A stretch of DNA of 64,000 nucleotides from Oceanirhabdus sp942490885 (lineage in GTDB: Bacteria > Bacillota > Clostridia > Clostridiales > Clostridiaceae), in contig CALNYT010000002.1 of NCBI GenBank assembly GCA_942490885.1, forward strand, positions 1,116,001 through 1,180,000, written 5' to 3'. Shown piece by piece: positions 23,956-32,973 of this stretch. How positions within the stretch are numbered: position 1 is the stretch's first letter; each line of letters starts with the position of its first letter. Under the pieces are notes generated by a model, which worked only from the letters and a program-made list of their open reading frames with translations, searched no databases and was not told the DNA's origin. Both the position numbers and the translations under genes were made by a program.

Positions 23956-24900
23956 ATGATGAAAACTAAATTTATAGAAGCATTGAAGGATAATAATTTA
24001 GAACAACTTAAAAATATTGATAAGAGCGATTTACATAATCATGCAACAAGAGGAGCAAATATTCAATTTATTGAAGAATGGTGTAAGAAGGAGTTAGAAA
24101 GACCACCTCATAAATTTGAAGACTTAATGGATATGCAAGATTGGTATAATAGAAACATAAAGCCTGTGTGTGTGGGACAAAAAGGCTTTCTTAAAAGATT
24201 AGAAGGGGCATTTAGTCATGCAAGGGAAGATGGGATTAAACTTCTAAGTATGAGCTTTGGTGTAGGAGATGCGTTTTTCTTTGATAACAACTTAGAATTA
24301 TATGTAAAGGCAATAGATGAGACACATCAACGTGTAGCTAAAGATATAAAGTTTATACCTGAAATTTGTTTTGGAAGGACGTCTGATATAGAACCTGTTG
24401 AAAGATGCTTTGAACATATTCTTAGCTTAAATTACTTTAAATCAATTGATTTAGTTGGTGATGATACTCAACCAGTTGATAATTACAAGAGTATTTATAA
24501 AAAGGCAAAAGAGAATGGACTTATACTTAAGGCACATGTTGGTGAATTTGGAGATGCTGAATCAATAAGAAGAGCAGTAGATATATTGGAATTGGATCAG
24601 GTTCAACATGGAATAGCAGCGATTCAATCAAAAGAAGTAATGAAATGGTTGGCAACAAATAAGATACAACTGAATATATGTCCAACAAGTAATGTTATGC
24701 TAAATAGAGTTAAAGATTATAAGACTCATCCAATTAAAGAGTTATATCACGCTGGAATACCTGTAACAATAAATTCAGATGACATGCTGATATTTAATCA
24801 AAGTGTCTCAGAAGATTACTTGAATATTTACAAAGCAGGTATCTTAAGCACAAGTGAACTAAATGAAATAAGAGAAAATGGCTTAGGTTGTTTAATTTAA
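23956..24900 (+). CDS. Adenosine deaminase-like metal-dependent hydrolase
   Basis: 314 residues with the ADA-family zinc site: H27/H29 (DLHNHATRG), KAHVGEFG (His and catalytic Glu, ~195), VQHG (~217) and NSDDMLIFNQ (Asp pair, ~279). ADA deaminates adenosine to inosine. The sequence is shorter than typical ADA (~340), and the motif after SDD (MLIFN in place of P-x-(x)-F) is unusual, so a different purine, pterin or modified nucleoside is possible. It is cytosolic and follows a GNAT gene by 23 bp. Confidence 0.82.
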   Translation: MMKTKFIEALKDNNLEQLKNIDKSDLHNHATRGANIQFIEEWCKKELERPPHKFEDLMDMQDWYNRNIKPVCVGQKGFLKRLEGAFSHAREDGIKLLSMSFGVGDAFFFDNNLELYVKAIDETHQRVAKDIKFIPEICFGRTSDIEPVERCFEHILSLNYFKSIDLVGDDTQPVDNYKSIYKKAKENGLILKAHVGEFGDAESIRRAVDILELDQVQHGIAAIQSKEVMKWLATNKIQLNICPTSNVMLNRVKDYKTHPIKELYHAGIPVTINSDDMLIFNQSVSEDYLNIYKAGILSTSELNEIRENGLGCLI

Positions 24901-25048
24901 GAAAAATGTTGTAGGTTGAATGTGGGATGACTACGATGATATCATTATAGTTAATTAGCATGATACACTTTTCAGATTAATTGGCATATGTTCTGTACTT
25001 GAGTTACTGTTTGAATAGTATAATAAGTATAAAAGAGGAGCTGATTGA

Positions 25049-26389
25049 ATGGGTGATAATAAAAAAGTGTTTGTCTTAGGTATGGCCAGAAGTGGTTATG
25101 AGGCCGCGAAATTACTGGCTAGCAACGGGTACGAAGTTATTGTGAATGATGCTAACACTGAACAAAACATGGAACAGATGAAAGAGTTGCAATCATTAGG
25201 TGTTAAATTATTTTTAGGAAGTCATCCTGAGGATTTAATTGATAACTCTTTTGAAATGATAGTAAAAAATCCAGGTATTTCAGATAGTCATAAATATATA
25301 AAAAGAGCTCGTGAACTTAAAATCCCTGTTATAAATGAGTTGGAGTTAGCTTTTCGATATTTTCCATCAGATGTAAAAGTTGTTGGGGTTACGGGAACTA
25401 ACGGAAAAACAACTACAACAATAATAATTTACGAGATTTTAAAAAAAGCTTTGAAAAGTGTATTTTTAATGGGGAACATTGGATACCCTGCATGTTCTTT
25501 TGTATCTAAAGTAAGAGCGAATGATATTTTAGTTATGGAAGTATCAGACCATCAGTTGTGTAATGTCTTAGACTTTAAAACTAATATTTCTGTTTTAACT
25601 AATATATCAGAAGCACATCTTGATTTCCATGGGTCATATGATAGTTATAAAAGCATGAAAAGAAGGATTTTTAATCATGATAGTAAAAGGGATACAGCAA
25701 TTCTTAATTTGGATGACGAAGAAGTTATTAACTTAACAAATGACATTGAATCCACTAAAAAATATTTTTCATCTAGTTCTTTAAATAAATTAGGATGTAC
25801 AATAGATGATGGATATATTTATTATAATGAGGATAAAATAATACCTCTTAAAGAAGTGAAAATTAAAGGAAAGCATAACTATGAAAATGCTATGGCTGCA
25901 ATTGCAGTTGTTAAAGAATTAGGTATAGATAATGAGGTTATTATTAGTGTTCTAAAAACTTTTTGTGGGGTAGAGCATAGAATTGAATATGTTAAAACCA
26001 TAAATAATATAGATTTTTATAACGATTCTAAAGCCACTAATATAACATCGACTCAAATTGCCTTATCTTCATTTACAAAACCAACAGTATTATTACTAGG
26101 TGGATTAGATAGAGGGCATAGTTTTGAAGCTTTGAAGGACTACTTAGTAAATGTAAAACTAATTGTAGCATATGGTGAAGCAAAAATTAGGATAGAGGAT
26201 TTTGCTATGAAATGGGACATTCCATGTAAAGTTGTTGATACTTTAGACGAGGCTACTGAAATAGCATACAGTTCATCTAGTGAAGGATATGTTGTTCTTT
26301 TAAGCCCTGCATGTGCTGCATGGGACCAATTTAAGGACTTTGAGGTTCGTGGGAATTTGTTTAAAGAGTATGTAGACAAACTGGGGTAG
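25049..26389 (+). CDS. murD: UDP-N-acetylmuramoyl-L-alanine--D-glutamate ligase (MurD), stand-alone
   Basis: 446 residues. N-terminal Rossmann-like domain (VFVLGMARSGYEAAKLL), ATP-binding central domain (VVGVTGTNGKTTTT, ~115; NISEAHLDFHGS, ~190) and C-terminal ligase domain (FYNDSKATNITSTQIAL, ~330; LLLGGLDRG; LLSPACAAWDQF). It adds D-Glu to UDP-MurNAc-Ala in cell-wall synthesis. The segment usually ELSSFQL reads EVSDHQL here. It is not in a division/cell-wall cluster, so it may be a second copy or a relocated gene. RBS AGAGGAG. Confidence 0.9.
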   Translation: MGDNKKVFVLGMARSGYEAAKLLASNGYEVIVNDANTEQNMEQMKELQSLGVKLFLGSHPEDLIDNSFEMIVKNPGISDSHKYIKRARELKIPVINELELAFRYFPSDVKVVGVTGTNGKTTTTIIIYEILKKALKSVFLMGNIGYPACSFVSKVRANDILVMEVSDHQLCNVLDFKTNISVLTNISEAHLDFHGSYDSYKSMKRRIFNHDSKRDTAILNLDDEEVINLTNDIESTKKYFSSSSLNKLGCTIDDGYIYYNEDKIIPLKEVKIKGKHNYENAMAAIAVVKELGIDNEVIISVLKTFCGVEHRIEYVKTINNIDFYNDSKATNITSTQIALSSFTKPTVLLLGGLDRGHSFEALKDYLVNVKLIVAYGEAKIRIEDFAMKWDIPCKVVDTLDEATEIAYSSSSEGYVVLLSPACAAWDQFKDFEVRGNLFKEYVDKLG

Positions 26390-26432
26390 ACTATACAAAC
26401 AAAATGGATTCAAGGCTCCTGAGGTCATTGAA

Positions 26433-26476
26433 GAAAAATAGCAAACTTTATTAATGAGAGTTGCTATTTTTCTTTG
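26433..26476 (+). terminator. Terminator of murD
   Basis: GAAAAATAGCAAACT pairs with AGTTGCTATTTTTC around an 11-nt loop; it is A- and T-flanked, so may work both ways. Confidence 0.88.
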
Positions 26477-26488
26477 TTAATTTATATA

Positions 26489-26612
26489 ATGATTTAACCA
26501 CAAAAAGTAGTCCTAACTAAAATCATATACAATATATACTGCAGATTGAAACGTTCTGACACTATATATTGTATATGAAGTAGGACTAAAATACTTTTTG
26601 TGGTTGAATCAT
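26489..26612. repeat. 124-bp long-inverted-repeat element
   Basis: ATGATTTAACCACAAAAAGTA at the left is mirrored by TACTTTTTGTGGTTGAATCAT at the right (one mismatch). A second inner pair (TCCTA...TAGGA, then CATATACAATATAT / ATATATTGTATATG) extends the fold, leaving a ~24-nt loop. It sits between the convergent murD and DUF4317 genes, six bases from the DUF4317 stop. A MITE-like insertion is my first guess; no second copy occurs in the window. Confidence 0.6.
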
Positions 26613-26617
26613 ATAAT

Positions 26618-27955
26618 TTAAATCAAATGCTCCATGCCATTAACTGTAGCTTGTTCATCTTCATCAATCGGAATAACTATGCATTTTTGACCATCAATTA
26701 TTTCAGCTTTAATTTTAGGGATTTTTTCAGGATTTACTTGAAGTATTACATCATAGTTAGGCGTATGGGTTTTATCCTCTGAAATAGTAGATGGAGCTTC
26801 TTGTAAATTATCTTCTAAAGATATATTATCTTCGGCATCCTTTTTAGAATCTTCAGCTTCATTAGCCACCTCAGCCTCTTTCTTTACTTCTTCAAGTTTA
26901 TGTTCTAGAAATTCTACTTGCTTTTTAAGCTGTTCTTCCTTTTTTCTTTGAGCATTTGCCTTAAGTATTTTTGAATCAATTAAATTTTCTGCTAAGGGAA
27001 GGTCCTCACCAAAGTTTTCTAAATAAGATTCTTCAATTTTAGTAGTAACTTCTTCAGGAACCCCACTTTCTATTAAAAGATTTTGGATATTTTTCTTTGT
27101 TAAAGCTATAGGTTCACACTCTGTATCATCATATATGGCATTATATTCTTCTATCATGGCATTTAGGTTTTCTTGTATTTCACTAAAAATTTTATCGGCT
27201 TTTCTTTCATCAGTGCTAATAGAATCTTTAATAATTGTTTGAAAAGCTTCTTTTTGTATAGTAGCAGTTTGTCTTGAATAACAACCTAGAGCTTTTTCCA
27301 TTAATTCAGGATGCGGGTTCTTTGTATTTTTAGTATAGTAAATAATAGAATTAACATCTGAACTACGATCAATAAAGGCAGGAAACACAAAGCCAAGAGC
27401 TGGAGCTTCCACTACCCAATCTCTAATACGTGCCTTTATGCTCTTTTCTTCTTCAAAGTATCTAAGACCAGGATCTGAAAGTGAAACAGGGCAGATAGCA
27501 CATAGAATATATTCATACACTTCTTGGGATTCATCTAATTTAGCATTGTCAGTTGTTTTAGTAATAATATCATAAGCATCATGAAAAACTAGTATTAAAA
27601 AATTACCAGTATAATCATAACTATCAATAATAGATTTATAAAAATCTTCAAGCAAAGCATCATCTTTCAATCCACTTTTTTTTAGCTGCATAAGAAAAAG
27701 TTGTTTTTCGTTTTCAAGATTTTCATTAAGCGGGAAGTTCAGTTCTAAAATATTATTGCCAATACCTCCAGTTAGGACTTTTTTAGTAATTTCTAAATAC
27801 TTAAAGTACTCATCTTCATCTAAATTCAAAAAGCTTTCTCTAAAATTTAAAAGTATATTTTTTTCACCATTAACATAGCAGCCGCACAGTTTAGTGAAGG
27901 TACAATGATTTTTTTTAAAACGTTTTTTTAACTCAAGTATATCTTTTTTTTTCAT
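26618..27955 (-). CDS. DUF4317 family protein
   Basis: About 445 residues starting MKKKDILELKKRFKK, the usual N terminus of DUF4317 proteins of Firmicutes, with CTFTKLCGCYVNGEKNILL close behind. The central part is an alpha/beta domain (NFLILVFHDAYDIITKTTDN, YEYILCAICPVSLSDPGL). After ~330 comes a coiled coil (KKEEQLKKQVEFLEHKLEEV), a Glu/Asp-rich linker and a C-terminal segment NYDVILQVNPEKIPKIKAEI. I use 27955, behind GAGAGGTTATTT; a start at 27997 has no ribosome site. Function unknown. Copy R2 of the composite repeat lies just upstream. Confidence 0.85.
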   Translation of the reverse strand: MKKKDILELKKRFKKNHCTFTKLCGCYVNGEKNILLNFRESFLNLDEDEYFKYLEITKKVLTGGIGNNILELNFPLNENLENEKQLFLMQLKKSGLKDDALLEDFYKSIIDSYDYTGNFLILVFHDAYDIITKTTDNAKLDESQEVYEYILCAICPVSLSDPGLRYFEEEKSIKARIRDWVVEAPALGFVFPAFIDRSSDVNSIIYYTKNTKNPHPELMEKALGCYSRQTATIQKEAFQTIIKDSISTDERKADKIFSEIQENLNAMIEEYNAIYDDTECEPIALTKKNIQNLLIESGVPEEVTTKIEESYLENFGEDLPLAENLIDSKILKANAQRKKEEQLKKQVEFLEHKLEEVKKEAEVANEAEDSKKDAEDNISLEDNLQEAPSTISEDKTHTPNYDVILQVNPEKIPKIKAEIIDGQKCIVIPIDEDEQATVNGMEHLI

Positions 27956-28017
27956 AAATAACCTCTCAATATAGTCTTTATATATTTCATATCCCATTAT
28001 TAATTATAGTCTTTTTT

Positions 28018-28185
28018 TTATTCTTTAGGAATTAAAAATTTCCTAAAGAAATTATCACAGGTAACTTTGCTTATATCAATATATTATAAGTTTGTGTAAA
28101 CTTGTACAAGTGAAATTTCTAAAGAATAAAAAAATGAAGGGGTTGTAGAGAAAGTATTTCCCCTCCTGGTTTAAGAAAATTTATT
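28018..28185 (+). repeat. Composite dispersed repeat, 5' module only (R2)
   Basis: Matches 6231-6390 at about 80 % by eye, including AAAGAAATTATCACA, GCTTATATCAATATATT and AAGTTTGTGTAAA. Its arms are TTCTTTAG/CTAAAGAA where R1 has TTCTTAAG/CTTAAGAA: a compensated change. The 3' module (GGTGCTCAGCAAC...) is missing after TTTAAGAA. No ORF. Confidence 0.75.
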
Positions 28186-28281
28186 CCAGTAGAAATACAG
28201 TGTTTACAAAATAATGGTTATAATGTATAATAAAACTTGTAAAGAAAATTCAGAATATAATTATCGAAAGGAGACCATGAA

Positions 28282-28368
28282 ATGATTAATATAATATATG
28301 ATTTTAAGAAAAGAGTTAAGTATAACAATAAAATATATGGTCTGCTGTCGGGAAATATTGAGTTTTAA
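28282..28368 (+). CDS. Putative 28-residue peptide
   Basis: ATG at 28282 is 7 nt behind AAAGGAGA and opens a frame reading MINIIYDFKKRVKYNNKIYG then LLSGNIEF and stop. Basic and aromatic in the middle, no Cys. Downstream come two hairpins, so it may be a monocistronic peptide gene, a leader peptide, or chance. It is the only good ribosome site between the R2 repeat and the hairpins. Confidence 0.35.
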   Translation: MINIIYDFKKRVKYNNKIYGLLSGNIEF

Positions 28369-28408
28369 TAAGTGAACTTAAATATTATTATTTATTTTGT
28401 TTATTCCA

Positions 28409-28491
28409 CCGCAGACTAAAAAGCTGCGGTTTTATTAATTTTTATTAATATAAAATTAGTTTACCAGCCGCAGAATATTCTGCGGCTTTTT
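28409..28491 (+). terminator. Tandem hairpins sharing the same arm sequence
   Basis: CCGCAG-N9-CTGCGG-TTTT (28409-28433) and AGCCGCAG-AATATT-CTGCGGCT-TTTT (28466-28491). Because the arms are identical, the outer arms could also pair with each other. Either two successive terminators of the small ORF or a switch. Confidence 0.75.
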
Positions 28492-28636
28492 ATATTAATA
28501 TAAATGAACATTTATGCAATCATGTTATTAGTCGCAGTGATGATTGAGCATTTATTTAAATGCTTAATTGTACCTGGGACTTTTTTTCATGGAACAATTA
28601 ATGAATTTTTTTGATGAAAAAGTAGGAGGTAAACAT

Positions 28637-28663
28637 ATGGATTTTTTTAGGATTTTTATATAA
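28637..28663 (+). CDS. Possible 8-codon leader ORF
   Basis: AGGAGGTAAACAT precedes ATG; the frame reads MDFFRIFI and stops. It has a stronger ribosome site than most genes here and lies 71 bp before the GNAT-fusion gene. Three of eight codons are Phe and three Ile, suggestive of a leader peptide, but no anti-terminator structure was worked out. Weak call. Confidence 0.25.
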   Translation: MDFFRIFI

Positions 28664-28734
28664 GAACACAACTAAGTAATAAAATCAATGGGGTAGAAAG
28701 ACTACACTAGGATATCATAAGGGAGGATTTTAAA

Positions 28735-31700
28735 ATGACAAATATTAAATTAGTTGAATACAATGACTCATATGCAGCAAAGGTTGCTGATATGTGGAAC
28801 AAAAGTGGGGAGAATTGGTTTGGAAATGATTCAGTGGTTACTGGAGAGGAAACTATTGCTCAAGAAAAGAATTCAGGAAATTTGAAATTACTTTTAGCTT
28901 TAGATGGTGAAGAGGTAGTTGGTTACTGCAGCTTTTCAGAATATAGAGAAGATGAAGGAGCATGCTATATTCCACTTTTAAATGTAAGACCAGATTACCA
29001 CGGCAAAAAGGTTGGAAAGACCTTGGTTAAAGAAATAGTGGAAACATCAATAAAGGCACAATGGCCTAGACTAGATTTATATACTTGGCCTGGAAACACA
29101 AAGGCTGTACCAGTGTATAAGAAATGTGGTTTCTTCTGGGAGAAAAGAGATGATACAACTCATTTAATGAACTTTATTCCATATGTACTAAAGACAGAAG
29201 CTGTGAAAGATTACTTTGAAGTTATAAATTGGTATGATGATAGTAAAAGAGAAATCAAGCTTGAGAAAGACGGAAAAGATGAAAATGGCTTTGAGTTCTA
29301 TGAATATATATGGCAAAAGGATGATTTGAACTTAAGAATGGAATTTGAAAGAAAGGGCCGAGGATTAAGACTAATTGAAACAAATGATTATTTAATCAAA
29401 GCCGAAATAGAAAATCAGAAGCTAGTATTTGGAAGAGAATACAATGTGGTTTATCATGTGATAAACAAGAGTGGAAAAGATTTAGAAGTTAAGTTCAATG
29501 GAATGGATGATAAGAATATTAAATTTGACTTAAATACAACAGTAAATGTAATAGATAATGAAAAAATTGAAGGAAGAATTTATGTAGATAAAATAGACGA
29601 GGAACAGAGTGTATGGAGAACTCACCCATGTGCTTCTGCGGATGTGTATATAAATGGTAAAAAAGCTGAATTTAAATTAGGAATTGAACCTAAATATCCT
29701 GTAAAAGTTGAAATGATAATTCCTAATAATCCGCATTTTATAGGGGGAGAAGGAAATGCTTTTATTAATTTACAAAACAACTTTAATGAAGAAATTACCT
29801 TAGAATGTACTCTTCCAAATAATGAAGTTATTGAATTTAAAAATCAGCAAATTCAAGTAAAGCTTCAAGGAGAAGAGAGAAAGTCTATAGAACTTCCTTT
29901 TAATGTAAGAAAACTAGGATTCTATAATCAAGATACTCTTTTTAATGTAAAAGTAAATAATGAGTTTATTGAATTTGAAAGAAAAATAACTGCTCCTCTT
30001 AGAGGTTATTCTGGTAAGTTTTATGGAGAATCTGATGATTATTGGAATATATTCAATGGAGAATATAAAGTTACTTTAGATAAGTTTGATAATGAAATAA
30101 TCATAAGCAATTTTGAACTAAGTGACTATAGTACTTTTGTTATGTATCCAAAGCTAGGATTACCTTATTCACTTGAATTTTCAAAGAAGAGACCGAACAA
30201 TGTAGAGTATTTTAAAGAAGATGATTTTATAGGTATGAAAGCTATATATCATTCAGATGAGTTTAAGGGCATAAAATTATTTAATATTATCAAGCTGTAT
30301 AGTAATGGATTGGTAGAAAATTATTATGAAATTGAAAATACATTGAGTAATAGCACATTAAAAGAAATTAATTTAAGCACAAATTATTATTCATCCTTTG
30401 CAGATGCATTTATACCTTATGATGATCAGTTAATAAATATTAAGACTACAGATGGAGTAAATCTTGATTATTGGGATAGTGAGAAGATTAAGGAAAAATG
30501 GATATTTTGTGATAATGAGTCTATAAAAAGAGGGATCTGTTGGAGTGAGAATGCAGAAATTAAGTTCAATAATTGGTATATATCAGCTGAATATAACTTA
30601 GGTATAATTCAAGCAAACAAAAGTATTAGAACAGATTCTGCATATATTTCATGGAATGCATTTAGTGATTGGAAGAGCTTTAGAAGGTTTGCACTAAAAG
30701 GTAAAGAAGCTTGTGAACTCAAGATGGTGGATGATATTAAATCTGAAGTTAATAATGGAAATCCATTTATTGAGGGTGAATTTGTAGTAGAGTTGAATGA
30801 ATTAAAGAAGAAAAAACTTAGTGGAACTATTGAAGTGCGTGGTTCACAAGATTCTGTAATTAACGAGATTAAAGAATTGAACTCAAGTGAAGAAAATAAA
30901 TTTTCCTTTGATATTGTAGAAAGAAAAGAATTAGAGATATTAACTTTACAAGGAAAGCTTAATAGTAAAGATTTTACTAATCAGTACGCTGTATATTATA
31001 AAAATAATGAAGAGATTCTAGAAAAAATTGATTTAGTTGATGATAAGAAGTTATATAAGGTTAACAATGGTCTAATTGAAATACAAGCTTCACCTGAGTA
31101 TTCACATGGATTAACTTCTGCAATGTACAAAGGTAATGAGTGGATTGAAAATGCTTTTCCTAAATATGCACCTAGGGGATTCTGGAATCCTTGGATTGGT
31201 GGAAGCTATATGATACCAAATGGAATGGCTACTTCATCTACAATAAAAGAAAACATGGGTGTAGATTTTGTTGAAGTTAAAGATAATTACAATAATCTTT
31301 GGAAGGGAATAAAAAGTTCTTTAGTTGTTGAAAAAGATGAAAATTATAAAGGGCTAACTATAAATCAATATAGTCTAATGCTTTCTGGTGTTCCAGTGTT
31401 GTGTATGGCATTTGAAATAATTAATAACACAGGTAAATACTTTAATGAAAAGTCTTTTACTAAGTGTGGATATACAAAAGTTGGAGATAAGTTAACAGAT
31501 GGTTCATTCACGGTTGAGCATGGGAATGGAGAAGTCATGGATTATAAATGTGGGGATGTTGAAAATTCTATAATGGCGAGCTCCTTAATTACTTTTAATA
31601 GCAACTTAAGAGAAGAGAAAATGCATGTATATGTATGTGGAGATAATGAATTTGAAGGATTCACTTACAGTGAAATTAGTGGATATTTCACTGATCAAAA

Positions 31701-31818
31701 ACTTTCAATAAAAAATAACAATAGAGCTGTTTTTCCATTAGAGTTTACTGTATTTGGTGAAGAAAAACTAGATAAGAATATGCTTAGTAATTTAGAGAAT
31801 ATAAAGCTAAAGTTATAG
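28735..31818 (+). CDS. GNAT acetyltransferase fused to a large beta-rich domain (1027 residues)
   Basis: Residues 1-~150 are a complete GNAT domain (IPLLNVRPDYHGKKVGKTLV at ~79-98; YKKCGFFWEKRDDTTHLMNF). The remaining ~870 residues have no motif I can name. They look like successive beta-sandwich modules (YNVVYHVINKSGKDLEV; a lone Cys in WRTHPCASADVYI; LPFNVRKLGFYN) and a C-terminal region (PRGFWNPWIGGSYMIPNGMA, GVDFVEVKDNYNNLWKG, YSLMLSGVPVLCMAFEIINN) reminiscent of carbohydrate-active mutarotase-like sandwiches. No signal peptide, so cytosolic. RBS GGGAGG. A radical SAM gene follows 101 bp later on the same strand. Possibly the acetylation and recognition module of a modification system; substrate unknown. 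Confidence 0.85.
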   Translation: MTNIKLVEYNDSYAAKVADMWNKSGENWFGNDSVVTGEETIAQEKNSGNLKLLLALDGEEVVGYCSFSEYREDEGACYIPLLNVRPDYHGKKVGKTLVKEIVETSIKAQWPRLDLYTWPGNTKAVPVYKKCGFFWEKRDDTTHLMNFIPYVLKTEAVKDYFEVINWYDDSKREIKLEKDGKDENGFEFYEYIWQKDDLNLRMEFERKGRGLRLIETNDYLIKAEIENQKLVFGREYNVVYHVINKSGKDLEVKFNGMDDKNIKFDLNTTVNVIDNEKIEGRIYVDKIDEEQSVWRTHPCASADVYINGKKAEFKLGIEPKYPVKVEMIIPNNPHFIGGEGNAFINLQNNFNEEITLECTLPNNEVIEFKNQQIQVKLQGEERKSIELPFNVRKLGFYNQDTLFNVKVNNEFIEFERKITAPLRGYSGKFYGESDDYWNIFNGEYKVTLDKFDNEIIISNFELSDYSTFVMYPKLGLPYSLEFSKKRPNNVEYFKEDDFIGMKAIYHSDEFKGIKLFNIIKLYSNGLVENYYEIENTLSNSTLKEINLSTNYYSSFADAFIPYDDQLINIKTTDGVNLDYWDSEKIKEKWIFCDNESIKRGICWSENAEIKFNNWYISAEYNLGIIQANKSIRTDSAYISWNAFSDWKSFRRFALKGKEACELKMVDDIKSEVNNGNPFIEGEFVVELNELKKKKLSGTIEVRGSQDSVINEIKELNSSEENKFSFDIVERKELEILTLQGKLNSKDFTNQYAVYYKNNEEILEKIDLVDDKKLYKVNNGLIEIQASPEYSHGLTSAMYKGNEWIENAFPKYAPRGFWNPWIGGSYMIPNGMATSSTIKENMGVDFVEVKDNYNNLWKGIKSSLVVEKDENYKGLTINQYSLMLSGVPVLCMAFEIINNTGKYFNEKSFTKCGYTKVGDKLTDGSFTVEHGNGEVMDYKCGDVENSIMASSLITFNSNLREEKMHVYVCGDNEFEGFTYSEISGYFTDQKLSIKNNNRAVFPLEFTVFGEEKLDKNMLSNLENIKLKL

Positions 31819-31919
31819 GGACGGGTAATAGATATTTTAAATTAGTCAGATAAAAGAAAGTTTAGGGACAGTTAATAAATATAAGAAATGAAATAAAACT
31901 TTATAATGGGGTGAGACAT

Positions 31920-32837
31920 ATGGGACATTTAAAAGAAGTATTATTGTATTTGCAGGATGAATGTAATTACTCTTGTGAATATTGTATGCTGGGGGGCAAG
32001 TTTGAAAAGAGAAAAAGTTTGGCAAGCTCTCCTGATGGATTTAATAAGATTGTTGAATTTTTTAATAAACATAAAGGATGTCATATATTTTTAACTGGTG
32101 GAGAGCCAAGTGTATATGAATACTTTATTGAATTAGCTCAAGAGCTAACTAAGAATAATTTTATTAGATTAGATACAAATAATTCTTTTAGTGAGGAAAC
32201 ATTACAAAGGTTTATTAAAGAGATAAATCCACATAAAGTTGATTTTATTCAGTGCTCCCTTCATGAAATAGATGAGGAAGAGACTAGATTAAAAGAGTAT
32301 ATAGAACGTGTAAAAAGGCTGCAAAATAGTGGTTTTAAATGCTTTGTATCATATGTAGCTCTTCCTAAAAGGGTAAATAAGTTAGAAGAGTTAAGTAGAG
32401 TTATGAAGAAAGAGAATATACCATTTGTAGTTACTCCTTTTAGAAGTCCAGAATATCCTAAGGGTTACTCTCAGGAAGAAAGAGAGGAAATTTACAACTT
32501 TATAAATTCTGCTTCTCAGAGAGCATTATTTGAAATTGATGAAAGAAAACCAAAAGGAAAGGAATGTTCAGCTGGATACTCCAGAGTCAATATCAATTGT
32601 ATAAATGGAAGCATAAAAAAATGCTGGAGAAGTATTGAGAGTATTGGAAACATTTATGAAGGAACATTAAAGCTCAATGACTGCATTGAAAGATGTGATA
32701 TAGAGAGCTGCACATATACTTATGAAATACACTTAAATCTTGAAGAATTAGCATGTAAAGATCTTAATAATGTAATTCTAGGTAAAGAAAAATATGATGA
32801 AAATATCTATAAGGAATATATTAAGAGTAGTTTGTAG
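31920..32837 (+). CDS. Radical SAM protein with SPASM-like C-terminal cysteines
   Basis: 305 residues from ATG 31920 (RBS GGGGTGAG; GTG 31911 overlaps that site). C15-x3-C19-x2-C22 (CNYSCEYC) binds the radical 4Fe-4S cluster; LTGGEPSVYEY (~62) is the SAM-binding GGE motif. From ~218 on, Cys-rich sequence (GKECSAGYSRVNINC, IKKCWRS, SIGNIYEG, LNDCIERCDIESC) matches the layout of SPASM/twitch auxiliary-cluster domains; IGNIYEG is a common SPASM phrase. Such enzymes modify peptides or act on sulfatases and cofactors. The GNAT-fusion protein is its only neighbour, so the pair may act on the same substrate. Between the genes lie two decayed GGGACGG-type half repeats. Confidence 0.9.
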   Translation: MGHLKEVLLYLQDECNYSCEYCMLGGKFEKRKSLASSPDGFNKIVEFFNKHKGCHIFLTGGEPSVYEYFIELAQELTKNNFIRLDTNNSFSEETLQRFIKEINPHKVDFIQCSLHEIDEEETRLKEYIERVKRLQNSGFKCFVSYVALPKRVNKLEELSRVMKKENIPFVVTPFRSPEYPKGYSQEEREEIYNFINSASQRALFEIDERKPKGKECSAGYSRVNINCINGSIKKCWRSIESIGNIYEGTLKLNDCIERCDIESCTYTYEIHLNLEELACKDLNNVILGKEKYDENIYKEYIKSSL

Positions 32838-32973
32838 GAGTGGGATTAATGGTAGTAGTGGAATAAGTGACAAGTAGAATAAGAGATTAATAAGACCAAA
32901 GTTAAAAGTAAAAAGTAGGAAAGAATACGTAAAAAAAATTAGATAAAATCATGGTTTATAAGGAGGATATTTT

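Noticed and set aside
28282..28368. 28-codon ORF as a firm RiPP precursor
   Set aside because: No leader-core layout, Cys/Ser/Thr pattern or proteolysis motif, and two hairpins separate it from the radical SAM gene; kept only as a possibility.
28504..28614. 36-codon hydrophobic ORF beginning MNIYAIMLLV
   Set aside because: No ribosome site and it overlaps an imperfect hairpin; probably chance.
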